A stretch of 47,471 nt of DNA from positions 1 through 47,471 of IMG/VR virus record IMGVR_UViG_3300030102_000773, one strand, 5' to 3'. Below, piece after piece: positions 31,566 through 40,379 of this stretch (position 1 is its first letter; each line of letters opens with the position of its first letter). The DNA comes from a virus. The translations under genes and the position numbers were made by a program. The notes below the pieces were generated by a model. The model worked only from the letters and a program-made list of their open reading frames with translations. It was not told the origin of the DNA and ran no database searches.

Positions 31566-33371
31566 ATGGCTAACACAAAAGTACAAAGCGAACAGATACA
31601 AGACGGTTCTATAACAGCAGATAAGATAGCTGACGGAGCGATAGTAGCCACAGAACTCGCCGATAATGCAGTGACTACCGCCAAGATAAATGCAGATGCG
31701 GTCACAGGTGCAAAGATTGCCGATGATGCGATAGACTCAGAACACTACACAGACGGAAGCATAGACACAGCCCACATAGCCGATTCCCAGATCACAGTTG
31801 CTAAGATGGCGGCAAACTCCGTAGATTCAGATCAGTACGTTGATGGTTCTATAGATACAGTACACATAGGCGATTCACAGGTCACAACAGCAAAGATAGC
31901 CAATGGAAATATATCCACAGCCAAGTTAGCTGACAACTCAGTCACCAGTGCCAAGCTAGACACCAACATAGACATAGCAGGTACGCTTGATGTAACAGGT
32001 GCTACTACTTTGGATGCAGGTCTAACCGTAGATACAACAACGCTAGTGGTAGATGCTTCCAATAATAGAGTTGGTATAGGAACTGCAACTCCAAGTCAAA
32101 TACTTAACGTTGAGGCTACAAGCACACCAGTTATTGAAATATCCACTTTAGATGATAATAACCCTGCAAGTGCTTCTGCTCTTGATCTGATAGAAAAACA
32201 GCCTACTCATGCAGCCGATACAGCAACCTTTGGGCAAACAGGTGTATATGGTTACAGAATACAACTAAATGGCTCTGACAACTCACTAAGAATAAAATCA
32301 GGTGTACAGACAACTGTAAATGACAGAATTACTCTTGATAGAGATACAGGAAAAGTAGGCATAGGAACTACGAGTCCTACAAATACTCTTGATTTAGGTG
32401 CTGCTACTTCAGGTAGAGCGTTAACTTTTGCCAACTATACAAACCTTTTTTCTGAATACAGTAATGCTTCTGGATGGCTTTCTAGTAACTTTTATGGAAA
32501 TGCAGGAGCAGCAGGATATAAAACGGGCGCAACAGGTAATTTTGGTGCAGCAGGAATTCGTGTGCATGGAACTGGAGGTGGTGGTAACAGTGGAATAATA
32601 CAATTCTTTACTGATACAAATTCCAATAAAACAGCAGGTGATGCTTTTACTCCTACAGAAAAGATGCGCCTCACTGAAAATTCCCATTTAGGAGTGGGTG
32701 GTACACTTGCTAGCTTTAGTACTGGAGGATATAGCACACACCCTTTATATGTTCAAACAGGAGTCAGTAACGGAACTGCGGCTACAGATGCTTTTGTGCA
32801 TATCGGTCAACCAGTAGGATTGTCTAATGCAAATACTGATGGTTATATCTCAGGAATTTCTTTGGGTTATCACGAAAACAATACTAACTATAAGCATACT
32901 GCAATAGGTGTTAGAGCGCACGGTGACGGTGCGGCAAGAAGGGATATGGTTTTTCTTGTTAATAGCACTTATGAATCAGCATCTGCTTCTTTAGGAGATT
33001 CAAAGCTAACTATATCAAGCGGTAACGGTGTTGTATCAGGTGACCTCAATGACACTTCAGACAAAGGTTTCAAGAAAAATATAAAAAATCTTGGAAACAC
33101 TTTAGACCTTGTAAAACAACTTAAACCTAGAACTTTCACATGGAAAGGCAGAAAAGCAGCTAGAGGCGATTCAGTTGGTTTTATAGCACAGGAAGTCAAA
33201 GAAGTTATAAAAGATGAGACAATCGTACAAGGCTCTGCATACGAAAAAGATGGAGATACAGGATTGAGTATAAACACAGTGGGTCTTGTTTCTTATTTGA
33301 CAAAAGCAATCCAAGAACAACAAACAATAATAGACGACTTAAAAGCAAGAATTGAGGCACTAGAGTCTTAG
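31566..33371 (+). CDS. Third tail fibre with S74 chaperone domain
   Basis: The product has 601 aa. The N-terminus is a long run of degenerate repeats of the type ITADKIADGAI/VTTAKINADAV (about residues 10-145), followed by VGIGTATP and VGIGTTSP repeats. The C-terminal 110 residues are a Peptidase_S74 domain: TSDKGFKKNI (Ser498), GFIAQEVKEV and a terminal coiled coil. Fibres with the same N-terminal module but different tips suggest alternative or combined receptor recognition. Confidence 0.87.
   Translation: MANTKVQSEQIQDGSITADKIADGAIVATELADNAVTTAKINADAVTGAKIADDAIDSEHYTDGSIDTAHIADSQITVAKMAANSVDSDQYVDGSIDTVHIGDSQVTTAKIANGNISTAKLADNSVTSAKLDTNIDIAGTLDVTGATTLDAGLTVDTTTLVVDASNNRVGIGTATPSQILNVEATSTPVIEISTLDDNNPASASALDLIEKQPTHAADTATFGQTGVYGYRIQLNGSDNSLRIKSGVQTTVNDRITLDRDTGKVGIGTTSPTNTLDLGAATSGRALTFANYTNLFSEYSNASGWLSSNFYGNAGAAGYKTGATGNFGAAGIRVHGTGGGGNSGIIQFFTDTNSNKTAGDAFTPTEKMRLTENSHLGVGGTLASFSTGGYSTHPLYVQTGVSNGTAATDAFVHIGQPVGLSNANTDGYISGISLGYHENNTNYKHTAIGVRAHGDGAARRDMVFLVNSTYESASASLGDSKLTISSGNGVVSGDLNDTSDKGFKKNIKNLGNTLDLVKQLKPRTFTWKGRKAARGDSVGFIAQEVKEVIKDETIVQGSAYEKDGDTGLSINTVGLVSYLTKAIQEQQTIIDDLKARIEALES
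32355..32377 (+). repeat. 23-bp repeat shared between fibre genes (copy 2)
   Basis: Identical to 28648-28670 in the giant fibre gene. It lies at a module boundary between the repetitive shaft and the downstream unique part. Confidence 0.7.
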
Positions 33372-33405
33372 TGCTATGATTATATTTTTAACTTAGGAGA
33401 AAGAC

Positions 33406-33723
33406 ATGGTAGACACCAAAGACAATTCAAAAGAAGAACCTAAACCAATTTTTATTTATGAGAAAGACGGAGAAAAGATAGAGGTTGATGTAAATACGTT
33501 TTCAAATCAAGGCAAAATAATATTTGCCAGATTGCTTGACTATCAAAAGCAAAGAGAAGATTTGCAAGGTGCGTTGATAAGAGTTCAGCTAGATATAGAT
33601 GATAATGCTAACAACTATGAACGCAGGAAAGCATGGATTATGGAAAACGAGATCAACAAAAAGAATGATAAGGTTGAGGAGGCAGAGGTAGTTGACGAGT
33701 CAGGAGAAGAAACCAAGCAGTGA
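33406..33723 (+). CDS. Hypothetical coiled-coil protein
   Basis: The product has 105 aa with TAGGAG upstream. Residues about 20-30 form a strand pair (KIEVDVNTFSNQG). Residues about 40-85 are a charged coiled coil (LLDYQKQREDLQGALIRVQL). The C-terminus is acidic. It overlaps the following membrane gene by 32 bases. No family is recognised; it may be a fibre accessory or a chaperone. Confidence 0.6.
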   Translation: MVDTKDNSKEEPKPIFIYEKDGEKIEVDVNTFSNQGKIIFARLLDYQKQREDLQGALIRVQLDIDDNANNYERRKAWIMENEINKKNDKVEEAEVVDESGEETKQ

Positions 33724-33886
33724 TGTTAGTGCTTTAGAACTGCACGAACAGATTTGCGCTTTAAGGTACGAAAACCTTGAGAAGAGGTTGGAGTCAGGTT
33801 CGGCTCGTTTCGTGCGTATGGAATACCTTATATGGGGTTTATATGGTGTTGCTATAACATCAGGTATATTTGGAGCGATAAACTAA
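33692..33886 (+). CDS. XhlA-like small membrane protein
   Basis: The product has 64 aa and starts at TTG 33692, the only good start; GAGGAGG lies about 12 bases upstream. An amphipathic helix (ALELHEQICALRYENLEKRL) is followed by one membrane segment (about 45-62, YLIWGLYGVAITSGIFGA). This is the pattern of XhlA/hemolysin-type proteins associated with holins. Its place between fibre and connector genes is unusual for a lysis gene. It overlaps the next start by one base. Confidence 0.55.
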   Translation: MTSQEKKPSSDVSALELHEQICALRYENLEKRLESGSARFVRMEYLIWGLYGVAITSGIFGAIN

Positions 33887-34539
33887 TGGCAGGATTAATA
33901 GTATCAACAGAACCGACAGCAGAGCCATTGTCTTTGCAAGAGGTAAAAGAATATCTAAGGGTAGAGGACGCAACAGATGAGAGGGTAGTGCAACCCTTAA
34001 TAACAGCCGCTAGACAGTTCGCAGAATCGCACATGAATAGAGCCTTGATGCAACAAACCTTCACACTCACGCTAGATGCGGTTGTAGATCAAAATGAACC
34101 GCTTTATGAGGGCATGAGAACCGCACCCGATATTAATTACTATAAGAACTATATCGTTCTTCCAAAATCACCAGTTCAAAGTGTGACTTCTGTAAAAACG
34201 TATGATGATAATGACACTGCTACAACGATGGCAGCCACTAAATACTATGTTGATACAGCTAGAGAACCTGCAAGAATAGTTTTAAGAACAGGTGAGACTT
34301 TTCCTACAGCTTTGAGAGTTGCCAACGCTATTGAGGTTACATACGTTGCAGGATATACGAGTGCTTTTGCTATACCAGAACCAATTAGATTGGGGATGTT
34401 GCAACACATAGCCTATATGTACGAGCATAGGGGTGATATGTACGAAGCACAGGGCGCACCACATCTCATGAAAAGCCTTTACGCACCTTACGTTATACAC
34501 AGTGGACTCGGTTCAAGTTCACTTATGGCATTAGGCTAA
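33886..34539 (+). CDS. Head-tail connector (gp6-like adaptor)
   Basis: The product has 217 aa from the TAATG at 33886. The N-terminus has the helical connector signature (PLSLQEVKEYLRVEDATDE, LITAARQFAESHMNRAL), and the end has PEPIRLGMLQHIAYMYEHRGD. This is the HK97 gp6-like/PF05135 family, which forms a ring below the portal. It is the first of four consecutive connector genes. Confidence 0.85.
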   Translation: MAGLIVSTEPTAEPLSLQEVKEYLRVEDATDERVVQPLITAARQFAESHMNRALMQQTFTLTLDAVVDQNEPLYEGMRTAPDINYYKNYIVLPKSPVQSVTSVKTYDDNDTATTMAATKYYVDTAREPARIVLRTGETFPTALRVANAIEVTYVAGYTSAFAIPEPIRLGMLQHIAYMYEHRGDMYEAQGAPHLMKSLYAPYVIHSGLGSSSLMALG

Positions 34540-34862
34540 TGAGCATAGGTAAAATGCGGTTTGAGGTGGCACTACAAAAGCCTACCAATACAACAGATGC
34601 AGGTGGTGGTATCACAGAAGAATACACGACCTTATCTAATCTATATGCAAACATAGAGCAGACAAGAGGTTCAGAAAGTCTCAGGCAAGGGCAAGTTAAA
34701 GAGAAAACTACACATATATTCACTATTAGATACAGAAGAGATATAGGAACAAACTTCAGGATCTTGTATGACAGTGATGCCTATAATATTAAAACCATAA
34801 AGAATGTAGACAATAGAAACCGATATCTTGAGCTAGAGTGTGAGTTGGGGGTGGCTCTATAA
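34539..34862 (+). CDS. Head-tail joining (head closure) protein
   Basis: The product has 107 aa and matches the SPP1 gp16-like family (PF05521): MSIGKMRFEVALQKPT, DAGGGITEEYTTLSNLYANI, RGSESLRQGQVKEKTTHIF and a terminal YDSDAYNIKTIKNVDNRNRY. It seals the connector after packaging and accepts the tail. TAATG overlaps link it to both neighbours. Confidence 0.87.
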   Translation: MSIGKMRFEVALQKPTNTTDAGGGITEEYTTLSNLYANIEQTRGSESLRQGQVKEKTTHIFTIRYRRDIGTNFRILYDSDAYNIKTIKNVDNRNRYLELECELGVAL

Positions 34863-35299
34863 TGGCTAAAGGTGGGATAAAAAACCTCAAAGGTTTCCAG
34901 AACAAACTCAAAAAACGTATTGTGGATAACCCAGAAAAACATCTTCATTCTCTTGTGCAAAGATCAACCACGTTGGTAGAAGGCACAGCTAAACAAAGCA
35001 TATTGAAAGGTGGGACAGGTATTACTTACCAGAAATACAACCCTAGAAGGCAACATATAGCATCTGCAGAAGGTGAGCCACCTGCATCTGATACTGGATT
35101 TCTTGTGAATAGTATCAGTAGTAATGTAAAAAGAACAAAAAACGCAGTGATAGGACAAATTATTGCATCAGCACCTTACGCTCCACACCTTGAGTTTGGC
35201 ACAAGAGATATTAGACCAAGACCTTTCATGCAACCTGCTTTAGAAAAGAACAGACCTAAGATCAAAAGAATATTCAAAGAAGGGGGTTATGTAGACTAA
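34862..35299 (+). CDS. HK97 gp10-like tail completion protein
   Basis: The product has 145 aa. The family pattern is clear: an N-terminal KNLKGFQNKLKKRI, a middle EGEPPASDTGFLVNSISS, and YAPHLEFGTRDIRPRPFMQP near the C-terminus. It belongs to PF04883 and acts at the tail end that joins the head. It is coupled to neighbours by TAATG. Confidence 0.87.
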   Translation: MAKGGIKNLKGFQNKLKKRIVDNPEKHLHSLVQRSTTLVEGTAKQSILKGGTGITYQKYNPRRQHIASAEGEPPASDTGFLVNSISSNVKRTKNAVIGQIIASAPYAPHLEFGTRDIRPRPFMQPALEKNRPKIKRIFKEGGYVD

Positions 35300-35706
35300 T
35301 GGCACTAGGACAATTCGCATTACAGTCAGCAATATATTCAAGGCTAAATAGTGATTCAAACTTGACCTCAACACTTGGTGCAGGAATACATGATGAAGTA
35401 CAAGAAGGTAACTCTTATCCCTTTGTATCTATTGGCAGAGATAGTTCAATAGATTTTTCAACCAAAGATGTTGATGGTAGTGAATACACAATAAATCTTG
35501 ACATTTGGTCACAGTACAAAGGTAGCAAGGAAACTAAACAAATCATGGACAGAATACATGACTTGTTGCATGATAGTAGTTTGAGCGTAACTGGATTCAA
35601 TCTAGTTAATTTTAGATTTGAGTTTGGTGATGTTCTTGTAGACCCAGATGGGATAACAAGGCACGGTGTCATGAGATTCCGAGCCATAATATTAGGTACT
35701 TCTTAA
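35299..35706 (+). CDS. Tail terminator-like protein (DUF3168)
   Basis: The product has 135 aa: LQSAIYSRLNSDSNL, then YPFVSIGRD, YTINLDIWSQYKGSKETKQI and a last strand RHGVMRFRAII. These match DUF3168 proteins, which cap the tail tube and fix its length. Its position between tail completion and tail tube genes agrees. Confidence 0.83.
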   Translation: MALGQFALQSAIYSRLNSDSNLTSTLGAGIHDEVQEGNSYPFVSIGRDSSIDFSTKDVDGSEYTINLDIWSQYKGSKETKQIMDRIHDLLHDSSLSVTGFNLVNFRFEFGDVLVDPDGITRHGVMRFRAIILGTS

Positions 35707-35752
35707 CTAGCTGTAGCTAATAAATTTTGGATGCCAGAAGGCTTGTTTAATT

Positions 35753-35777
35753 AGTGAGCAATTAACTACTGCTCGCT
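35753..35777 (+). promoter_or_regulatory. Hairpin upstream of the tail tube gene
   Basis: AGTGAGCA (35753-35760) pairs with TGCTCGCT (35770-35777), eight pairs with one G-T, around a nine-base loop. It ends five bases before the GGAGAG ribosome site of the tail tube gene. A further small inverted repeat (TAGCT-GT-AGCTA) lies at 35708-35719. It may protect the 5' end of the highly expressed tube mRNA or mark a processing site. Confidence 0.45.
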
Positions 35778-35793
35778 GAATTGGAGAGAAAAT

Positions 35794-36207
35794 ATGGCAG
35801 CACAAAAAGGTAGTGCGATGCTTATGAAAGTCGGTAACGGTGGATCGCCTGAGACTTTCACAACAATCGGTGGCTTAAGATCAACAAGCCTAACAATCAA
35901 TAACGAGTCAGTTGATGTAACTAACAAAGATAGTTCTAACAATAGAACCATGTTAGCGGCAGCAGGTGTTCAGTCTATCAGTGTTTCAGGTAGTGGCGTT
36001 TTTACAGATGCGGCAAGTGAAGCAACAATAAAGACTAATGTATTAGCTGACACAATAGATAATTATCAGTTCTTAGTTCCTGACTTCGGTACATTTACTG
36101 GTGGCTTTCAAGTCACATCTGTGGAATACGCAGGTGAATTTAATGGAGAAGTCACATACAGTTTTTCTTTTGAAAGTTCAGGTGCGATTACTTTTGCTAC
36201 GGTCTAA
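35794..36207 (+). CDS. Major tail tube protein (TP901-1 type)
   Basis: The product has 137 aa, beta-rich, of the TP901-1/PF06199 family: GSAMLMKVGNGGSPETFTT, LRSTSLTINNESVDVTNKDS, SVSGSGVF and YAGEFNGEVTYSFSFESSG. It polymerises into the tail tube. It is the only late structural gene outside the capsid block with an 87-bp leader, hinting at separate control. Confidence 0.87.
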   Translation: MAAQKGSAMLMKVGNGGSPETFTTIGGLRSTSLTINNESVDVTNKDSSNNRTMLAAAGVQSISVSGSGVFTDAASEATIKTNVLADTIDNYQFLVPDFGTFTGGFQVTSVEYAGEFNGEVTYSFSFESSGAITFATV

Positions 36208-36210
36208 TAA

Positions 36211-36456
36211 ATGGGTTGGCGATCAGTAAAAGTCAAAGGTACTAAGGGCGACATCCCTGCTATGATTAATGGGGATGTCCTTGAAGTAGCCAATCAGTTA
36301 GGAAAAGACCCATCTGATGTAAAAATAGATGGTAAGTCCTATAAAGTATCGTCTTGCTCACTAGATGAAAGAGATGATGTATTAACAATCAAACTTGCAA
36401 TGGCAAGTACAAAACAGGAGAAGTCAGATGACAAACCCATTAAAGGGCGAGATTGA
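36211..36456 (+). CDS. Hypothetical small tail-region protein
   Basis: The product has 81 aa with a beta pattern (MGWRSVKVKGTKGDIPAMIN, KIDGKSYKVSSCSLDERDDV). It starts three bases after the tail tube stop and overlaps the start of the tail chaperone gene by 29 bases. No family is recognised. Confidence 0.6.
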   Translation: MGWRSVKVKGTKGDIPAMINGDVLEVANQLGKDPSDVKIDGKSYKVSSCSLDERDDVLTIKLAMASTKQEKSDDKPIKGRD

Positions 36457-36784
36457 GATAGAGTTAGGCGGTGAAACTTACAAATGTAGGCTCACTATAG
36501 ATTCACTGGTTAAAATAGAAGATGAACTGGATGCAGGCATATTAGAGCTAGCATCTGATATATCTCAGGCAAAGGTTAGACTGCGTACCTTATTAGTGGT
36601 ACTAAGATATGCTATGAGAGGTGGAGGTAATGACTTTGATGATCGCAAAATTAAAGAGATACTTACATCAACTGGCATAATTCCTGCATCAGCAGTAGTT
36701 GCACAATTACTAGCCGATTCTTTAACTGACCCTGATGAAGCACAAGAAGGTGGTTCTGCAAAAAAGCAGGAGATGACAGAATAG
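36428..36784 (+). CDS. Tail assembly chaperone (short form)
   Basis: The product has 118 aa from the ATG at 36428. The first part (TNPLKGEIEIELGGETYKC, LTIDSLVKIEDELDAGILEL) matches the TAC_11/GTA gp10-like family. Such proteins coat the tape measure before tube assembly. Near the C-terminus lies A-AAA-AAG in the right phase for -1 slippage. Slippage would fuse the first 113 residues to the downstream frame and make a G/GT-like pair, the usual strategy of long-tailed phages. Confidence 0.85.
   Translation: MTNPLKGEIEIELGGETYKCRLTIDSLVKIEDELDAGILELASDISQAKVRLRTLLVVLRYAMRGGGNDFDDRKIKEILTSTGIIPASAVVAQLLADSLTDPDEAQEGGSAKKQEMTE
36760..36766 (+). promoter_or_regulatory. Programmed -1 ribosomal frameshift site (dnaX-type heptamer)
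   Basis: The heptamer A AAA AAG is in the zero frame of the chaperone gene. An AAGGTGG Shine-Dalgarno-like sequence lies six bases upstream (36747-36753), as in E. coli dnaX. The -1 frame after it is open without a stop to 36969. This arrangement is expected for tail chaperones in long-tailed phages. Confidence 0.8.
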
Positions 36785-36969
36785 AATGGACATCATACAT
36801 GCAAATATGTATTGGAATGATGGGCATGAGACCAAAAGACTTTTGGGATTTAGCACCTAGAGAGATGTGGGAAGCAATAAAAGGTTTTCAACAATTTCAT
36901 GGTTCAAAACAAGACCGACCTATGACAAATGATGAGTTAGAAAATTTAATGGAGTTATACCCTGACTAA
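36766..36969 (+). CDS. Tail assembly chaperone, frameshifted extension
   Basis: This is the second half of the fused chaperone, read as join(36428..36766, 36766..36969), giving 180 aa in total. The 67-residue extension contains GMRPKDFWDLAPREMWEAIK and a final NDELENLMELYPD, which match the TAC_6/GTA-type chaperone family (PF09550) that recruits the tape measure. Independent initiation (ATGs at 36802 or later) has no good ribosome site. It ends at a TAATG overlap with the tape measure gene. Confidence 0.8.
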   Translation, partial: AGDDRIEWTSYMQICIGMMGMRPKDFWDLAPREMWEAIKGFQQFHGSKQDRPMTNDELENLMELYPD

Positions 36970-38888
36970 TGGCAACAGTAGATGAACTTATAGTAAAGAT
37001 ACAGGCTGATACTAAAGACCTGCGAAAAAAACTTGATGAAACAAATAGACATCTAAATAAGATAGATAAAAATTCTAAGCAGGCAGGTTCATCAATGTCT
37101 GCTGCATTCACAAAAGGTAAAATAGCCTTAGTGGCTGCAACAGCAGCCGCCCTTAAATCTGCTACATCTATTGCTAGTGTTGGTATGCAGTTTGAAGATT
37201 TAAAAGATTCTTTAGACCAAGTTTTTGGTAGCATGGCAGCAGGCGATCAAGCAATGCAAAGTGTATTTAAGTTTGCACAAACCACGCCATTTCAAATAGA
37301 AGATGCTACTAAAGCATTTATTGCCCTCAAATCAGCAGGCATAGAACCTAATATGGACATGCTACAAACATTTGCTGATACAGCATCTGTATCAGTAGAT
37401 CAATTAGGCACTTTTGAAGCCTTAATTAGAATGGTACAAAGATCAGCCTCAGGCGGCATGGGTTTAGAAGAGTTAAACATGATATCTGATAGAGGTATTG
37501 ATGTATTAGGTATATTAGGAGAAAAGTTAAATTTAACCAAAGATGACATAGCTAAGTTTGGTAAAACTGCTGACGGCGCAGCCAAAATGGTAAAGGCATT
37601 AACAGAAGGGTTGAAAGAGAAATTTGGCGGTGCGATGGAAGCCAAAATGGATAACTTATCTGTCAAAACATCAAATATGACAATAGCTTTTAAACAACTA
37701 GCTGATGATGTATTTCAAAGCGGATTGGGTGATTTTCTAAAGGAAATGGCAGATTCACTGACAGAATTTGCTGATGGAATACTTAGGGCAAGACAAGCAT
37801 CAAGAGGTGAGATTTTCCCAAATATGGAAAATATATTATCTTTGAGTGATCCAAATCAAAGACTTGCCGCACTAAACAGACAAATAGAATTACAAACACG
37901 AGCGCAAGAAGCAAATGAAGATTTGCTTGGTAATATATCTGCTAATGCTAGAGATAGTGAAATTCTATTTATTTTACAAGAAAGAGTAAGGTTTGAAAAA
38001 ATGTTAGCCAACATGCTGCAAATGAGAACAAGCCTTGAAAAAGAAGTAGGTAAAGCACAAAAAGACAGCACAGATAAAACACTCACTGAAGATCAAATAT
38101 CATTACAAAATGAATTTAATAAACTTTTCCAAGATACAATTCCTGAATATGACAAATTACAAGTAAAGATTGACACTTTAAGAGAGGCACTTGCTGCAGG
38201 CACATTAGACGCAAAAGGAAATCCATTATTTGATCCAGAGCAAGGAGAGGCTGTTTTAGAACACTTACAGAAGCTGCAAGACGAGTTAGGAGAAGTTGAT
38301 GAATTTACACAAGCTATGACAGATGTAATTATATCTTCTTCACATGCTTTCACTAAAGATTTTGTTGATGCTTTGCTTAACGGTGAAAATGCTCTTGAAT
38401 CTTTCAAAAACTTTGCAAAAAATATTGTCTCAGAGATTATCACAATATTTTTGCAAATGGCTGTAGTAAATAAAATACTCAATCAAGTATTCAATGCAGG
38501 ATTGCCTGAAATTAATATTGGTGGCTCAAAACCCACATTGAAAGGTGGAGGCATACAAGGTAGCTCTGCATTTAGCAATCCAATGAATACACTTGCAGGT
38601 GGAGGTTCAGTACAGAGAGGTACACCTACACTGGTTGGAGAACGAGGAGCAGAGATATTTGTTCCAAACACAGGAGGCACTATATTAAATAACATGAATA
38701 GTAGAAACGCTATGGGTGGTAGTCCTATTGTTGTGAATCAATCAATAAACTTTGCTACAGGTGTTGTTCCAACAGTAAGAGCAGAAGTCACTAAGATGCT
38801 TCCACAAATATCAGAGGTGGCTAAGGCAGGAGTATTAGAAGCAGGCATAAGAGGTGGTAATTTCAGAAAGGGGTTATTAGGTGGCTAG
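36969..38888 (+). CDS. Tape measure protein
   Basis: The product has 639 aa, short for a siphovirus. At about 0.15 nm per residue this would imply a tail near 95 nm. The N-terminus is a coiled coil (DTKDLRKKLDETNRHLNK), followed by a typical FAQTTPFQIEDATKAFIALK block and KTSNMTIAFKQLADDVF. Hydrophobic parts appear near 45-62 and 495-520. The C-terminal TLVGERGAEIFVPNTGG motif is common to tape measures. It fixes tail length and is threaded out on infection. Confidence 0.92.
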   Translation: MATVDELIVKIQADTKDLRKKLDETNRHLNKIDKNSKQAGSSMSAAFTKGKIALVAATAAALKSATSIASVGMQFEDLKDSLDQVFGSMAAGDQAMQSVFKFAQTTPFQIEDATKAFIALKSAGIEPNMDMLQTFADTASVSVDQLGTFEALIRMVQRSASGGMGLEELNMISDRGIDVLGILGEKLNLTKDDIAKFGKTADGAAKMVKALTEGLKEKFGGAMEAKMDNLSVKTSNMTIAFKQLADDVFQSGLGDFLKEMADSLTEFADGILRARQASRGEIFPNMENILSLSDPNQRLAALNRQIELQTRAQEANEDLLGNISANARDSEILFILQERVRFEKMLANMLQMRTSLEKEVGKAQKDSTDKTLTEDQISLQNEFNKLFQDTIPEYDKLQVKIDTLREALAAGTLDAKGNPLFDPEQGEAVLEHLQKLQDELGEVDEFTQAMTDVIISSSHAFTKDFVDALLNGENALESFKNFAKNIVSEIITIFLQMAVVNKILNQVFNAGLPEINIGGSKPTLKGGGIQGSSAFSNPMNTLAGGGSVQRGTPTLVGERGAEIFVPNTGGTILNNMNSRNAMGGSPIVVNQSINFATGVVPTVRAEVTKMLPQISEVAKAGVLEAGIRGGNFRKGLLGG

Positions 38889-39747
38889 AATTATTACAAT
38901 GCCAACAACTCCTAACTTTACTAGGAGTTCATTTAGGTTATTTAGAGCTATAGGACAGACCGCATCACCCTTCACAGGAAAACAACTATCACAAGAGTTT
39001 GATGCTGTATTCTGGGAGGCAGAGGTCACTTTACCGCCTCTGAACAGGACACAAGCCTCTGAATGGCAATCGTTTTTGATGCAATTAAAGGGCAGTGTTA
39101 ATCATTTTAAGTTTGCTGACCCTGATGCCTTAACTAATCAAGGAACGTTCAATACAACGCATTTATTGGGCGATAAACGCATAAATAACACAAGTGTAGC
39201 TTTGACTGTTACTAATACAAATACCTTTACAGCAGGGGCAAGCACTTTTAGTAATGCGGTAGCAGGAGATTTTATTCACGTCACAGGAATGGCAAATGAA
39301 GAAAATAACGGTACTCACAAAATAACTACTGTAACAAGTGCAACGGTAGTTGTGGTTGATTCAGTCTTAACCAATGTGAGTTCCACGTCTGGTTGTAAGG
39401 TTCAACAGAATGTAAAAGGAGCAACAGCCCTTTCATTGGACACTACTGGAAGTTTTACAGGAACAATTAAAAAAGGTGATTATTTAGGAATTACTGCAGG
39501 AACTTCTACGACAGCTAATCCAGTGCAACTTGTTCAAGTTGTTGAGGATGCTACAAAAACAGATGGTAGTCCAAATAGATACAGCGTACAGATAGAGCCA
39601 AAACTGCGATCTGATTTAGCTGATAATAAATTTGTCATATTTGATAGCCCAAAAGGATTATTCAGGCTTGTGGATAACACTGTCAGTTGGGATGGCGACC
39701 ATAGATCATTGTATGGTATATCTTTTGCTTGTATTGAGGTGGTCTAA
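38881..39747 (+). CDS. Distal tail-like protein
   Basis: The product has 288 aa. It starts at GTG 38881, overlapping the tape measure end by 8 bases; an ATG six codons later is possible. The N-terminal part (SPFTGKQLSQEFDAVFWEAE, TLPPLNRTQASEWQSFLMQL) matches a tail protein family found after the tape measure in GTA-like phages. The remainder is beta-rich. It probably forms the first ring of the tail tip. Confidence 0.7.
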   Translation: MARIITMPTTPNFTRSSFRLFRAIGQTASPFTGKQLSQEFDAVFWEAEVTLPPLNRTQASEWQSFLMQLKGSVNHFKFADPDALTNQGTFNTTHLLGDKRINNTSVALTVTNTNTFTAGASTFSNAVAGDFIHVTGMANEENNGTHKITTVTSATVVVVDSVLTNVSSTSGCKVQQNVKGATALSLDTTGSFTGTIKKGDYLGITAGTSTTANPVQLVQVVEDATKTDGSPNRYSVQIEPKLRSDLADNKFVIFDSPKGLFRLVDNTVSWDGDHRSLYGISFACIEVV

Positions 39748-40379
39748 TGGCTACAAGGACAGGTATTACCACACCAGTAGCTAATAGATTAGTTGACTCA
39801 CACCAATCTCTTTTTATAGCTGCAAAAGCCGAGTTTGACACTGACGATATCAGAGTCTGGACAGGCAATGACGACCTTACAATAGACTCTGAAACATATC
39901 TTGGTGCAGGGTCTCTTTTAACAATAAGCGAAGTCACAGAAGGAAGAGAGGTAAAATCAGAGGGTATATCAATAGCATTATCAGGTATGGATAAAACAGT
40001 TTTATCTTACGCTCTCACAGAAAATTATCAAAATAGACCAATAACATTATTCTTAGGATTCCTCATGGGTGGTTCTAATGAAGTAGCAGGTACTATCACT
40101 TTGTTTAAAGGGCGAATGGTAAACCTGACAGTAAATGACAGCCCACAAGGTTCAATAATAAATGTTGATGCTGAAAATAGATTAGTTGACTTAGAAAGAC
40201 CTTCTAACCTTAGATATACAGCAGAAAGCCAAGAATTTCTGTTTTCAGGTGATACAGGATTCAATCGTATGCAACAACTGATAGATAAGCAAGTAACGTG
40301 GGGTCAAGAGACAGACAACACAACCAACAGGACTACATCAGAGGACACTAACACAGGCGAGTTCAATATAAGGATATGA
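39747..40379 (+). CDS. DUF2163-type tail hub protein
   Basis: The product has 210 aa. IRVWTGNDDLTIDSETYLGA, LTISEVTEGREVKSEGISIALSG-type pattern (about 50-75) and SIINVDAENRLVDLERP fit the DUF2163/gp13-like hub of gene transfer agents and related siphoviruses. It joins the distal tail protein to the central tip. The C-terminus is Thr/Asn-rich and ends four bases inside the next gene. Confidence 0.75.
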   Translation: MATRTGITTPVANRLVDSHQSLFIAAKAEFDTDDIRVWTGNDDLTIDSETYLGAGSLLTISEVTEGREVKSEGISIALSGMDKTVLSYALTENYQNRPITLFLGFLMGGSNEVAGTITLFKGRMVNLTVNDSPQGSIINVDAENRLVDLERPSNLRYTAESQEFLFSGDTGFNRMQQLIDKQVTWGQETDNTTNRTTSEDTNTGEFNIRI

